Shown here in pieces: positions 34,939 through 43,939 of a stretch of 64,000 bases of DNA (positions are counted from its first letter, which is position 1; every line of letters starts with the position of its first letter). Made by a program: the position numbers and the translations under genes. Origin of the DNA: Lentzea aerocolonigenes (GTDB taxonomy: Bacteria > Actinomycetota > Actinomycetes > Mycobacteriales > Pseudonocardiaceae); NCBI RefSeq assembly GCF_000974445.1, contig NZ_BBOJ01000034.1, positions 26,568 to 90,567 on the forward strand, written 5' to 3'. Under the pieces are notes generated by a model, which was not told the origin of the DNA, made no database searches, and saw only the letters and a list, made by a program, of their open reading frames with translations.

Positions 34939-35511
34939 CTAGCGCGTGAACGTGTAGGCGCGGTCGGAGGCCACCGCTCCCAGCACAGCGGGATCGTCCT
35001 GAGTGCTGCCCTGGATCCACACCACCTCGCCGTTCGGGCGGAAGTTGTGCGCGTCCCGTTCGTGGTAAGCGCTGTCCTCGGAGATGACGATCACGCCCCC
35101 CTGGTTGTCGCTGACCGTTGCGGTGCACGTCGTGTGCTCGCAGAACTCCTGCGGTGAGCGGTCGAAGAAGCCGGGCGCGTTGACCTGCATGATCACGCTG
35201 GCCCTCTCGCCGTGCTGGCGGAAGAAGACCTGGTTCGCCATGTACTGCATGCCTTCTTCGAACTGTCCGCCGCGCTCGCCACCCCAGAGGCCCGGCGTGA
35301 CGTACTGGGCCCCGGAGATGATCACCGGGAAGGTCTGCCGCTGGTGCGCGGAGAACTCCTCGGCCTGCTTCTGCAGTTCCGCCTTGGTCTTGTGGACCGG
35401 CGTGATGTCCTTCGGTGGCCACGGGAAGTCGGTCTGGTCAGCGGCGGACGCCGTGCTCGCGAGACCGACGAGTGCCGCGCCCGTCAGGGCAGCGGCCAAC
35501 ACCTTGCGCAT
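34939..35511 (-). CDS. Secreted hypothetical protein, paralogue A
   Basis: 190 residues with signal peptide MRKVLAAALTGAALVGLASTASA and the same layout as its downstream neighbour: FPWPPKDITPVHKTKAELQKQ after the cleavage site, paired cysteines (FCEHTTC), NFRPNGEVVWIQ and a final YTFTR. Identity between the two mature parts is about 50-60 percent by eye. The pair are separated by 77 bases and both have GGGGGAT-type ribosome sites, so they may be co-transcribed from a promoter in the 82 bases before 35511. Confidence 0.82.
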   Translation of the reverse strand: MRKVLAAALTGAALVGLASTASAADQTDFPWPPKDITPVHKTKAELQKQAEEFSAHQRQTFPVIISGAQYVTPGLWGGERGGQFEEGMQYMANQVFFRQHGERASVIMQVNAPGFFDRSPQEFCEHTTCTATVSDNQGGVIVISEDSAYHERDAHNFRPNGEVVWIQGSTQDDPAVLGAVASDRAYTFTR

Positions 35512-35593
35512 GTATCCCCCATGCTGTGGTTTGTGCTTGCACAGAGATAAATGCCGCTGGGGTCGCGCGAGGTTGCACGAGTCTTTCGAAGTC

Positions 35594-36538
35594 TTACAAC
35601 CACCCTCGCCGCATCGCCTGCACCCCGGCCTGAAACCGCGTCTGCGCCCCGCACCGGTCCATCAGCTGCCGCACCCGCCGCTGCACCGTCCGCGGCGCCA
35701 GCCCCAGCTGCCGCGCGATGGACTCGTCGGTGAGTCCCGCCGCGAGCAGCCCGAGCAGGTTCGGGTCCACGTCAGCAGCCGCCGCGTAGATCCCACCCGG
35801 ACTGAACGGGATTCCCTTGTCCCAGTACAGCTCGAACGTCGACCGCAGCACGTCCAGCAACGCCGACGGCCGGATCAGCAGCACCTTGTCGACCACGTCG
35901 CCGTTCGCCACGGGCAGGACGGCCGCGTGCGTGTCGATCACGGCGAGCTTGAACGGCAGCGTCGGGGTGACGCGGGCCCGTTCGCCGGCCGCGACCAGTT
36001 CGATGATCTCGGTGACGCGGCCGGGGATGTCCACAGCGGACCGGTCGTAGACCACGCGCCACTGCACGTCCCGTTCGCGCGTTTCGTCCTCCAGCGCCAC
36101 GTGTTCGCCCAGCGGCGTCACGTACGGCGGCTGGTCCAGCACGCAGACCTCCTCGCGGGCGCCGCGCAGCAGGGTGTGCCACAGCTCGCGCACCGCGCCC
36201 GCACCGGACACCACGTCGACGAACGCGTTGTCCGCCAGCTCCTCGTCGCGGTTGCGCAGGTACAGCTCCATCAGCGGGCCGACGTCCGCGCGCGCCCTGC
36301 GGTTCTGCTCCTCGCGGGTGGCGATGAGCGCCTCCACGGCGAGGTCCGGCGCGACCGCCTGCCAGACGTCTCCCGGCAGGTGGCGGACCATGCCCAGCTC
36401 TGCCATCTGTTCCAGCAGCTCGCGCGCGACGCCGATCTCCTCGGTCGTGCGGCTGCCGCCCGTCACCAGGAGCTCGTAGACGGCGGTCAGCTCCGATGAG
36501 ACGCCCAAGTGTCCGAACACGGCCATATTGTGCGCCAT
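35594..36538 (-). CDS. LuxR-family transcriptional regulator with N-terminal TrmB-like part
   Basis: 314 residues. The C-terminus has a LuxR-type helix-turn-helix (LGLLAAGLTDESIARQLGLAPRTVQRRV) and the N-terminus begins with a winged-helix-like segment (SSELTAVYELLVTGGSRTTEEIG) that resembles TrmB/sugar-regulator proteins, joined by a phosphate/ligand-binding-like central domain. This domain order is common in actinobacterial regulators that respond to unknown small ligands. It is just upstream of the secreted paralogues on the same strand and divergent from the subtilisin gene, so either may be its target. Confidence 0.85.
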   Translation of the reverse strand: MAHNMAVFGHLGVSSELTAVYELLVTGGSRTTEEIGVARELLEQMAELGMVRHLPGDVWQAVAPDLAVEALIATREEQNRRARADVGPLMELYLRNRDEELADNAFVDVVSGAGAVRELWHTLLRGAREEVCVLDQPPYVTPLGEHVALEDETRERDVQWRVVYDRSAVDIPGRVTEIIELVAAGERARVTPTLPFKLAVIDTHAAVLPVANGDVVDKVLLIRPSALLDVLRSTFELYWDKGIPFSPGGIYAAAADVDPNLLGLLAAGLTDESIARQLGLAPRTVQRRVRQLMDRCGAQTRFQAGVQAMRRGWL

Positions 36539-36705
36539 TCAGAGCAGTGGCCGTGTCGTGAACACGCCAGTGTCGTTATTCGGACTCCGCTAGACCTGTT
36601 TTCGCGGGTTTGCCGCGACTTACGGTCCTCGTCACCTCCGCAGCCGGTTCAGATCCCTGACGCCCTCAACGGCACGCGAAGGCCCTGTGTGGAAGGACCC
36701 GTCTC

Positions 36706-38511
36706 GTGAACGGATTGCGACGCACGAGCCTGTGCGCCGCGGCAGTCTCCGCCGCTGTGCTCAGCGTTGTCTCACCAGTCAACGTTGGTTTTTCTTGGGC
36801 TGGCACCCTCCCAGTCCAGTCCCAGCCGGACTCAACTCAGGTGAACCGCCCCTTCGAGCGGCTGATCGTCGGCTACAAGCCCGGCACCGCTGAAGCCTCG
36901 TCCGACTCCGCTGCCTCGGACGACGTGAAGAGCAAGGGCAAGTCCGTGCACCGCCGCATGTCGAGTGGTGCCGTCGTCGTCGACCTCGGCTCGAAGACCG
37001 CGAACGCGGACAACACGATCCAGGCGTTCAAGAACGACCCCGATGTCGCCTACGTCGAGCCGGACCTGCTGATGCAGCCGTTCGCCGACCCGAACGACAC
37101 CGAGTACTCCCGGCAGTGGGACCTGTTCGAAGCCACCGCCGGCATGAACGTGCCCGGCGCGTGGTCCAGCACCACCGGCTCCGGCGTGACCGTCGCCGTG
37201 ATCGACACCGGCTACGTCGCGCACAGCGACCTCTCGGCCAAGATCGTCGCCGGCTACGACTTCGTCTCGGACGCCTCGCGTGCCCGTGACGGCGGCGGCC
37301 GCGACAACAACCCGGCCGACGAAGGCGACTGGATGAAGGCCGGTGACTGCGGCACCGACGCCAACGGCAACCCGGTGCCCGCCCAGGACCAGGGTTCGTC
37401 CTGGCACGGCACCCACGTGGCCGGCACGATCGCCGCGTCCACCAACAACAGCAAGGGCATCGCGGGCATCGCCTACGACGCCAAGATCCAGCCGCTGCGC
37501 GTGCTGGCGCAGTGCGGTGGCGCGACCTCGGACATCGCCGACGCGATCACCTGGGCGTCCGGCGGCACGGTGAGCGGTGTTCCCGCGAACGCCACGCCCG
37601 CCAAGGTCATCAACATGTCGCTGGGCGGTCAGTCGTCCTGCTCGACGACCTACCAGAACGCGATCAACGGTGCCATCAACCGCGGCACCACGGTCGTCGT
37701 CGCGGCCGGCAACTCGAACATGAACGTCGCGAACTTCACCCCGGCCAACTGCTCCGGTGTCATCACCGTCGCGGCCACCGGCCGTGAGGGCAACAAGGCG
37801 TTCTACTCGAACTACGGCACCCGCATCGACATCGCGGCGCCCGGCGGCGAGACCCGTCGCGGCACCGACACCCCCGGCACCATCACCACGCCGGAGAACG
37901 GAATCTGGTCGACGCTGAACACCGGCGCCACCACCCCCGGTTCCGAGACCTACAAGCCCTACCAGGGCACGTCGATGGCCGCCCCGCACATCGCGGGCCT
38001 CGCGGCACTGCTGGTGGCCAAGAAGCCGTCGCTCACCCCGGCCCAGGTCAAGGACCTGATCAAGACCACCGCCCGCCCGCTTCCCGGCACCTGCTCGGGC
38101 GGCTGCGGCGCCGGTCTCGCGGACGCGACCAAGGCCGTCAACGCCGTGGACACCACGCCGCCGCCCAGCGGTGGCCTGGAGAACACGACCGACGTCGCGA
38201 TCCCCGACATGGGCACGGGCACGTCCTCGATCGCCTCGACGGTGACGGGCAACGCGTCCTCCACCACCAAGGTCGGCGTGGACATCGTCCACACCTACCG
38301 CGGTGACCTGGTGATCGACCTGATCGCGCCGGACGGCACCGCTTACCGGCTGAAGAACTCGTCCTCTTCGGACAGTGCCGACAACGTGGTGGCGACCTAC
38401 ACGGTCAACGCCTCGTCCGAGGTCGCGGCGGGCACGTGGAAGCTGCGGGTCCAGGACGTGTACTCCGGTGACACCGGGTACATCAACGCCTGGAACCTGA
38501 CCCTGCGATAG
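36706..38511 (+). CDS. Secreted subtilisin-like S8 peptidase with P-domain
   Basis: 601 residues from GTG 36706 (GGAAGGA eight bases upstream). A signal peptide leads to an I9-type propeptide (PFERLIVGYKPGTAE), then the S8 catalytic domain with Asp167 in AVIDTGY, His234 in HGTHVAGT and Ser423 in GTSMAAPHIAG, and a C-terminal P/homo B beta domain (TTDVAIPDMGTGTSSIAS). It is a complete, secreted serine protease of the actinobacterial type, presumably activated by removing its propeptide. A strong terminator follows. Confidence 0.95.
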   Translation: MNGLRRTSLCAAAVSAAVLSVVSPVNVGFSWAGTLPVQSQPDSTQVNRPFERLIVGYKPGTAEASSDSAASDDVKSKGKSVHRRMSSGAVVVDLGSKTANADNTIQAFKNDPDVAYVEPDLLMQPFADPNDTEYSRQWDLFEATAGMNVPGAWSSTTGSGVTVAVIDTGYVAHSDLSAKIVAGYDFVSDASRARDGGGRDNNPADEGDWMKAGDCGTDANGNPVPAQDQGSSWHGTHVAGTIAASTNNSKGIAGIAYDAKIQPLRVLAQCGGATSDIADAITWASGGTVSGVPANATPAKVINMSLGGQSSCSTTYQNAINGAINRGTTVVVAAGNSNMNVANFTPANCSGVITVAATGREGNKAFYSNYGTRIDIAAPGGETRRGTDTPGTITTPENGIWSTLNTGATTPGSETYKPYQGTSMAAPHIAGLAALLVAKKPSLTPAQVKDLIKTTARPLPGTCSGGCGAGLADATKAVNAVDTTPPPSGGLENTTDVAIPDMGTGTSSIASTVTGNASSTTKVGVDIVHTYRGDLVIDLIAPDGTAYRLKNSSSSDSADNVVATYTVNASSEVAAGTWKLRVQDVYSGDTGYINAWNLTLR

Positions 38512-38529
38512 CTCCACCTGTTCGCCGAG

Positions 38530-38577
38530 GGGCGGCGCCTTCCAGACCTGGTGTTCTGGGGGAGGCGCCGCCCTTTC
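38530..38577 (+). terminator. Terminator after subtilisin gene
   Basis: Arms GGGCGGCGCCT and AGGCGCCGCCC (38530-38540, 38563-38573), with an inner CCAGA/TCTGG pair, followed by TTT. Confidence 0.85.
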
Positions 38578-38625
38578 ACATGCGTTGGGGATTGCCGAAG
38601 TCCCTTGGCGGGTAACGTCGTCGGC

Positions 38626-39375
38626 ATGGCCACACTGGTGACGTTCCACGCGCATCCCGACGACGAGTGCATCGTGACGGGTGGCGTGATGCGGAAGGCG
38701 TTCGAGGAGGGGCACCGGGTCGTGCTCGTCGTGGCGACCCGTGGCGAGGCAGGCGAGATCCCGGACTTCCTGGAGGAGAACGAGGAACTCTGGCAGCGGC
38801 GGGTGGTGGAAACGCACGCGTCGGCCGACCTGCTGGGCGTCGCACGCGTGGAGTTCCTGGGGTACAACGACTCCGGGATGATGGGGGACGAGCTCAACGA
38901 CCGGCCCGGATCGTTCTGGACCGCGGACGTCGAGGAAGCGGCCCGGAAACTGGCGGCGATCCTCGCCGACGAGGACGCGCAGGTCCTCACGATCTACGAC
39001 AGCTTCGGCGGCTACGGCCACCCGGACCACATCCAGGTCCACCGGGTGGGCAAGCGGGCCGCGGAGATCGCGGGCACACCGGTCGTCTACCAGGCGACGA
39101 TGAGCCGCGAGAACATGCGGGAAGCGTTCCGGCGCGTCGGTGTCGAGAACCTCGAGGCGCCGGAGGAGTCGGGCACGCCGGAAGCGGAGATCACCGCACG
39201 GGTCGACGTGACGAAGTACCTGGACGTGAAGCGGGCCGCGATGCGCGCGCACGCCTCACAGATCCCGGAGCAGTCGTTCTTCCTGGCGATGGACGACGAG
39301 ACGTTCGCCTTCGCGTTCGGCACCGAGTGGTTCATCCGCGAGGGCCACGAACAGGAAACCGCTCTGGACCTCTGA
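38626..39375 (+). CDS. PIG-L family deacetylase
   Basis: 249 residues. AHPDDE (near residue 9) holds the metal-binding His, Asp and catalytic residues of the PIG-L/MshB/BshB family, and GHPDHIQVHR supplies the second metal His. ATG 38626 starts exactly before the conserved first strand. These enzymes deacetylate N-acetylglucosaminyl compounds, including mycothiol intermediates and natural products. No mycothiol genes are adjacent, so the substrate is uncertain. Confidence 0.92.
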   Translation: MATLVTFHAHPDDECIVTGGVMRKAFEEGHRVVLVVATRGEAGEIPDFLEENEELWQRRVVETHASADLLGVARVEFLGYNDSGMMGDELNDRPGSFWTADVEEAARKLAAILADEDAQVLTIYDSFGGYGHPDHIQVHRVGKRAAEIAGTPVVYQATMSRENMREAFRRVGVENLEAPEESGTPEAEITARVDVTKYLDVKRAAMRAHASQIPEQSFFLAMDDETFAFAFGTEWFIREGHEQETALDL

Positions 39376-39385
39376 TCTGACCGCA

Positions 39386-39430
39386 CGCGGGGCGCCTTCG
39401 TCCTCCAGGAGAGTACGAAAGCTCCCCGCG
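39386..39430. terminator. Shared terminator between PIG-L and LAATG protein genes
   Basis: Imperfect arms CGCGGGG and CCCCGCG with inner TTCGT/ACGAA pairs; lies between convergent genes. Confidence 0.75.
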
Positions 39431-39440
39431 TACTCTCACA

Positions 39441-40055
39441 TCACGCGCTGCGGCGGCGGCGCAGGAACAGCAGCGTGCCGGCACCGGCACCGACGAGACC
39501 CAGACCCGAGAGCAGCAGCCACATCGGGGACGCACCGGTCGCCGCGAGCGGCGGTTCCGGCGTGCTGCCACCGGGTGCCGGCGCGGTCGGCGTCGACGAC
39601 GGCGCGGAAGACGAGGGCGCCTCCGTGGTCGTGGTGACCTGCTTGACCGGCTTCGTCGTCGTGGCCGGCGGCGTCTTCACGCACTTCTTGTTGTCGAGGG
39701 TGAAGACCCGGCTCCAGTACGGGTTCTTGTTCTCGAGGTCGGGGTCGTCCGAGGCCAGGACCGTCACCTTGTAGGTGTGGTCATCAGTGCTGGTGGTCGG
39801 CCACTTCTTGGTCGGCAGGCCGTTGTCGAACTTGATCTGGTCGACCTGCTTCCCGTCGACCTCGACGGTCAGGGTGTTCTTGCCCCTGTAGGTGTTGTAG
39901 TCCTTGAGTTCCACACTCAGCACGGACTTCTGACCCGCCTCATCACACTCGACGTTCACCGCCGGGGTGTGCGCGAACGCCGGGGTGGTGAGCGCCAACG
40001 AGGCCAGAACCGCGGTGCCAGCCACCACGAACGCGCCGAGAACTCTACTTGCCAA
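39441..40055 (-). CDS. LAATG-motif cell-wall surface protein (class E sortase substrate)
   Basis: 204 residues from a TTG at 40055 with AGGAG nine bases upstream. A signal peptide (FVVAGTAVLASLALTTPAFA) is followed by a beta-like domain with two Cys, a Thr/Ser/Pro-rich stalk (TTTKPVKQVTTTTEAPSSSA) and a C-terminal sorting signal: LAATG, a hydrophobic helix and RRRRSA. LAxTG is the class E sortase motif of actinobacteria. The protein should be anchored to peptidoglycan; no sortase gene lies nearby. Confidence 0.88.
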   Translation of the reverse strand: MASRVLGAFVVAGTAVLASLALTTPAFAHTPAVNVECDEAGQKSVLSVELKDYNTYRGKNTLTVEVDGKQVDQIKFDNGLPTKKWPTTSTDDHTYKVTVLASDDPDLENKNPYWSRVFTLDNKKCVKTPPATTTKPVKQVTTTTEAPSSSAPSSTPTAPAPGGSTPEPPLAATGASPMWLLLSGLGLVGAGAGTLLFLRRRRSA

Positions 40056-40189
40056 CGGTGTTTCTCCTGCTCTGGTTGGTGCGCGGCGGATCGAGCACAT
40101 TCAGTTTCTTGATCACCCGACTGGGTGAACCGCGCCACGCTAGCAACACAGAGGGGTGGAAAGGTCACTGTCCGGCAACACTTGCATCG

Positions 40190-43054
40190 TCAAATGGGGA
40201 ATTTCTTCACCTTTTCGAGGAGGCCGAGCATCCCGGCCACCAGCCGCATCTGGTCCACGCCGCGAACGTCGGCGTCGAGCAGCCTGGGCGAGCAGATCAT
40301 CACCGCGAGTGCCTGGGCACGGGACAGTGCCACGTTCAATCTGTTACGTGACAAAAGAAAGTCCAGGCCACGGGGTAGGTCCACGGTGGACGACGACGTC
40401 ATGGACATGATGACCGCAGGTGCCTCCTGGCCCTGGAAGCGGTCCACTGTGCCCACCCGCGTTTCGTCGAAGCCCGCATCGGCGAGCCTGCGCCTGATCA
40501 CCCTGACCTGCAGGTTGTACGGCGCCACGACGAGGATGTCCCCATCGACCAGTTCGCGCGTTTTGCCGTTGTCCGTCCACGTACGACCGACGAGCGCGCG
40601 GACCGTGTCCACCACCGCGTCCGCCTCCTCGGCCGACGACGTGATGTTGTGGCGGTGATCGACCTCGCGCAGGTAGATCCCGGGGTCGATGCCGTCGATC
40701 CACCGGTGGGCGGCGGTTTCGTGCGAATGGAGCAGCCCGGCGTAGGAGAGATCGGACACCGGCCGGCACACGGCCGGGTGCATCCGGCGCGTCTCGGCGA
40801 GGAAGTAGCCGAGGTGCTCGGGGATGACGTCCGCGTCGCCGAGCAGGTGGCCGAGCGCGGAGGCGTCGCTTCCCGGCGGGTGCACGCCCTGCACGACCTG
40901 CGGCAGCTGCTGCGGATCTCCCAGCAGCACGAGGTTCTTCGCCGCCGTGGCGACCGCGACGGCGTCGGCCAGCGCGAACTGGCCGGCCTCGTCGATGATC
41001 ATCACGTCGAACGGCTGCGCCTTGATCACGGCGTTGGAGAACGTCCACGCGGTGCCGCCGACCAGGTGCCCCTGCGGGTGTTCCTCGCGCCACCGGGCCA
41101 GCGCGCCGTTGTCCCTTGGCTGGTCCCAGGGCAGGCCCTCCTCGGGCTTTCCCTTGGGGCGCTTGGCCATCGGGATGCTCGGGTCCGCACTGGACAGCAC
41201 GTTCTCGACGGCCTTGTGCGACGTGGACGTCACCGCGACGGTTTTGCCCTGGTCGATCAGGTGCTTCACGAGCTTGGTCGCGAGGTACGTCTTGCCGGCG
41301 CCGGGTGGTCCCTGCACGGCCAGCGTGCCGCCGTCGAGCTGGTCGACGGCCTTGATCACGGCCTGCACGACGTCCGGATGTTGCGGCAACGGCCCCGGCG
41401 GGGTGCGCAGCAGCAGGTCGATGCCGGGGTTGCGGGGGAGCAGCGGCAGCAGGTGGATCGCCTGCTCGGCCAGTTCCGCGACGGCCTCGTCCTTGGGCGC
41501 GGCGGGCACCGGACTGCCCGGCAGCACGGCGACGGGCAGTTCGGAGTGCTCCTGCGCGTTGCTCTCGGTCAGCACGAGCTCGTACGGGTTGTCGTCGGCC
41601 ACGACGGCGTTGCGCGTGACGTTGCCGGGGTAGAGCAGCCGGACCTGCTCGCCCGCGCCGAACGGGTGCGGCCGCTCCGGGTCGATCCGCGCGTGGACCT
41701 GACGTTTGTGCGTGCGCACCCGCCCGCTCGGCGGCACCCAGTCCTCGGCGCGCAGCGTGATCGGCACCGCGCAGTTGGAGTCGGTCTCCAGGTCGGAGAT
41801 GGGCGCGCTGGCCTGCCGGAAGAAGTCACCCCACGCCGGACTCGCCTCACGCCGGTGGTAGCCGACCGTCGCCGCGAACAACGCGTGCCCCTCGGCGATC
41901 AACGGCTCGGTCAGCGCGGCCATCCGCCGTGCCCGCTCGGCGGCCTTCTCGCGCGCCGCCTCGTCCTGCTCCTGCGGCGGCGCGGTCTCGATCTCGTGCT
42001 CGCGCTTGACCCGCTCCAGCAGATCGCGGACACCTCGGGTCGGATTCTCGTCGTCCAGCAACGGTTTCAGCGCCTGCAGCGTGTACTCCCGGGTGGACAC
42101 CCGCAGCACCCGCCGCGTCAACGCACCGAGGTCGACGCACCTCCGCACGAGTTCGTCCACTTCGGACTCGAGTGTCGCGGACCGCGCGGCCCGGCCGGCG
42201 AGGTCGTGCGGCGTGAAGTGGTAGACCGTGCCGGACGGTGTGCGGCCGACGAACTCCGCGAACGTGCCCTCCCAGCCGGGCGTGCGGAACGTGTCGCCGT
42301 CGACTTCGAGGAAGACGTCGTCGTCGGCGGGGTCGGGCAGGTTCTGCAGCGCTTCCGGGGCGACGACCTCGTAGGTGGTCACGCCGGTCCGTTCCTGCTG
42401 CACCTGGAGCCGGGCCTGCGCGGTCAGCGCGGTGAAGCTCGCGGGGGACAGCGTGGCGGGCCGTTCCTCGGTGGCCGCAAGCGCGTCGATCGTGTCAATG
42501 CCGGCTGAAACCAGCTTCCGCCGCTGGTCGGCCCGCAGTCCCGCCACGAGCGAGAGGTCACGCGCCTCCTCACGTCCGGCGGCACAGTGACGGGCGAAAC
42601 GGCAGCCGTTGCACGCGGCCCTGACGTCGCCCCACGACCGCTTGGGCGCAGGTGAGGGCTTCGCGAGCCGGGTTTTCAGCCGACTCAGCAGCGGCGTGAA
42701 GTCGGCGACCCGGAACGTCGTGCGCCGGCCGTCGACGACCAGGTGCGCGCGAGCGGCCCCCAACGCCTGCGCGGCCGCGGTCAAGCCGAGAACGGCCAGA
42801 GGAGTGGCCTCCTGGGCCTCCTCGCACGGTTCGTAGCCGTCCGGGGTGCGCACGAGCGTTTGCGCCGTGCAGTGGAAGACGCCGTCGAAGAACACGGCGT
42901 TCTCGACGAGGTCCTTGCCGGCCCGCATCTCGGCGGCCGTGCGCTCGGCCTCGACGTGCAGCGCGTCCGGGTCGCCCTGGCGGTCGGCTCGGCCGAGGTA
43001 GCTGCGGTGCTCGCATTCGAGCAGGTCGACGAGGTCGGACGGGCCGGCGAGCAT
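40190..43054 (-). CDS. TM0106-type nuclease fused to UPF1-like superfamily 1 helicase
   Basis: 954 residues from ATG 43054; a longer start at 43105 would lie inside a hairpin. The N-terminus begins LAGPSDLVDLLECEHRSYLG and contains a four-Cys cluster-like region (CNGCRFARHC), as in RecB-like nuclease families. The C-terminal helicase has Walker A QGPPGAGKT (about 578-586), Walker B MIIDEAGQ, GDPQQLP, and the late TVDRFQGQEAPAV and LNVALSRAQ motifs. It likely unwinds and cuts nucleic acid in repair or processing. It follows a Ku gene on the same strand but a terminator separates them. Confidence 0.9.
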   Translation of the reverse strand: MLAGPSDLVDLLECEHRSYLGRADRQGDPDALHVEAERTAAEMRAGKDLVENAVFFDGVFHCTAQTLVRTPDGYEPCEEAQEATPLAVLGLTAAAQALGAARAHLVVDGRRTTFRVADFTPLLSRLKTRLAKPSPAPKRSWGDVRAACNGCRFARHCAAGREEARDLSLVAGLRADQRRKLVSAGIDTIDALAATEERPATLSPASFTALTAQARLQVQQERTGVTTYEVVAPEALQNLPDPADDDVFLEVDGDTFRTPGWEGTFAEFVGRTPSGTVYHFTPHDLAGRAARSATLESEVDELVRRCVDLGALTRRVLRVSTREYTLQALKPLLDDENPTRGVRDLLERVKREHEIETAPPQEQDEAAREKAAERARRMAALTEPLIAEGHALFAATVGYHRREASPAWGDFFRQASAPISDLETDSNCAVPITLRAEDWVPPSGRVRTHKRQVHARIDPERPHPFGAGEQVRLLYPGNVTRNAVVADDNPYELVLTESNAQEHSELPVAVLPGSPVPAAPKDEAVAELAEQAIHLLPLLPRNPGIDLLLRTPPGPLPQHPDVVQAVIKAVDQLDGGTLAVQGPPGAGKTYLATKLVKHLIDQGKTVAVTSTSHKAVENVLSSADPSIPMAKRPKGKPEEGLPWDQPRDNGALARWREEHPQGHLVGGTAWTFSNAVIKAQPFDVMIIDEAGQFALADAVAVATAAKNLVLLGDPQQLPQVVQGVHPPGSDASALGHLLGDADVIPEHLGYFLAETRRMHPAVCRPVSDLSYAGLLHSHETAAHRWIDGIDPGIYLREVDHRHNITSSAEEADAVVDTVRALVGRTWTDNGKTRELVDGDILVVAPYNLQVRVIRRRLADAGFDETRVGTVDRFQGQEAPAVIMSMTSSSTVDLPRGLDFLLSRNRLNVALSRAQALAVMICSPRLLDADVRGVDQMRLVAGMLGLLEKVKKFPI

Positions 43055-43084
43055 GGTCGCCGATAGTAGTGCCCCTGGGAGCAC

Positions 43085-43129
43085 GGGCGGACGACCCGCG
43101 TTCATCCCCGGTACGCGCGTCGTCCGCCC
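43085..43129 (-). terminator. Terminator after ku
   Basis: GGGCGGACGAC and GTCGTCCGCCC arms pair perfectly with further near-perfect bases inside. It lies between the ku stop and the helicase start on the same strand. Confidence 0.75.
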
Positions 43130-43142
43130 GCACCCTCAGGAG

Positions 43143-43805
43143 CTAGACGTTCGCCTCCACGAGGTGCAGCAACGCCTCCTGGTGCGTGTTCGGGTAGTCG
43201 TGCGGCTTGAACGGCCGGGTCTGCGCCCGCACCAGCGCCGCCGCGGCCGCCAGCTCCCCGGTCCGCACCTCCGTGTCGCGGTGCAGGAACGCGAAGTGCG
43301 GCTCCCGCACCTCGTCCGGCCACAGCAGCGTGTGCAGGACGATCACCCCGTGCTGCGGCCTCAGCGCGGCCAGGGTGTCCTTGCCCCGCAACCCGAACTT
43401 CACGATCGCCGCCGTCTTGGTGCGCTCCAGCGTCTCCCGCAGCAGCACGTACGACCGCACCGACAGGTCGTCCGGCTCGACGTAGTACGGGCGGTGCAGC
43501 GCCACCGGGTCGAGGTCGACCTGCGGTGCGAACTGCTGGACGTCGATCACGCCGTCCTCGGGCGTCGGCAGGTCGCCGGGGTCGATCTGCACGATGCGGC
43601 CGTCGTCGAGCTCGTAGCCCCGACCGATGTCCTCCGGCGTCAGCCTCAACGAGCACTCGCCGCACACCTGCTGATGGCGCACGCGCCCGCTGTCCTCGCG
43701 GTGCACCAGGTGCACCCTGCTGCGGTGCTCGGTGGCCGCCGACACCAGCCGCACCGTCATCGTCGTCATCCCGAACCGGAGTGCTCCCCGCCACACAGTC
43801 CTCAT
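43143..43805 (-). CDS. ku: Minimal Ku DNA-end-binding protein
   Basis: 220 residues from ATG 43805. The Ku core is clear: MRTVWRGALRFGMTTMTVRL, GYELDDGRIVQID, RSYVLLRETLERT, and TLLWPDEVREPHF. Ku forms a ring homodimer on DNA ends and recruits LigD in bacterial non-homologous end joining. Common actinobacterial Ku proteins are 270-320 residues with a basic C-terminal extension; this one stops at the end of the core (HQEALLHLVEANV). No ligD is in the window. It may be a second Ku with special use. Confidence 0.93.
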   Translation of the reverse strand: MRTVWRGALRFGMTTMTVRLVSAATEHRSRVHLVHREDSGRVRHQQVCGECSLRLTPEDIGRGYELDDGRIVQIDPGDLPTPEDGVIDVQQFAPQVDLDPVALHRPYYVEPDDLSVRSYVLLRETLERTKTAAIVKFGLRGKDTLAALRPQHGVIVLHTLLWPDEVREPHFAFLHRDTEVRTGELAAAAALVRAQTRPFKPHDYPNTHQEALLHLVEANV

Positions 43806-43912
43806 GACAAATGAGTACTCGAACACGTGGTCGAATAGACCTGACCGGTGACGAAAGGGCTCGTTCGGGTGCGTCCGACGGGTACCTCGGACACGTGCGT
43901 GACCAGCAATCG

Positions 43913-43939
43913 GCCTACCAGGCCTACCAGCCCTACCAG
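43913..43939. repeat. Three tandem nine-base repeats at the end of the zinc-ribbon SDR gene
   Basis: GCCTACCAG, GCCTACCAG and CCCTACCAG run head to tail and overlap the SDR stop codon (43933-43935). Copy-number change here would move or remove the stop. Confidence 0.75.
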
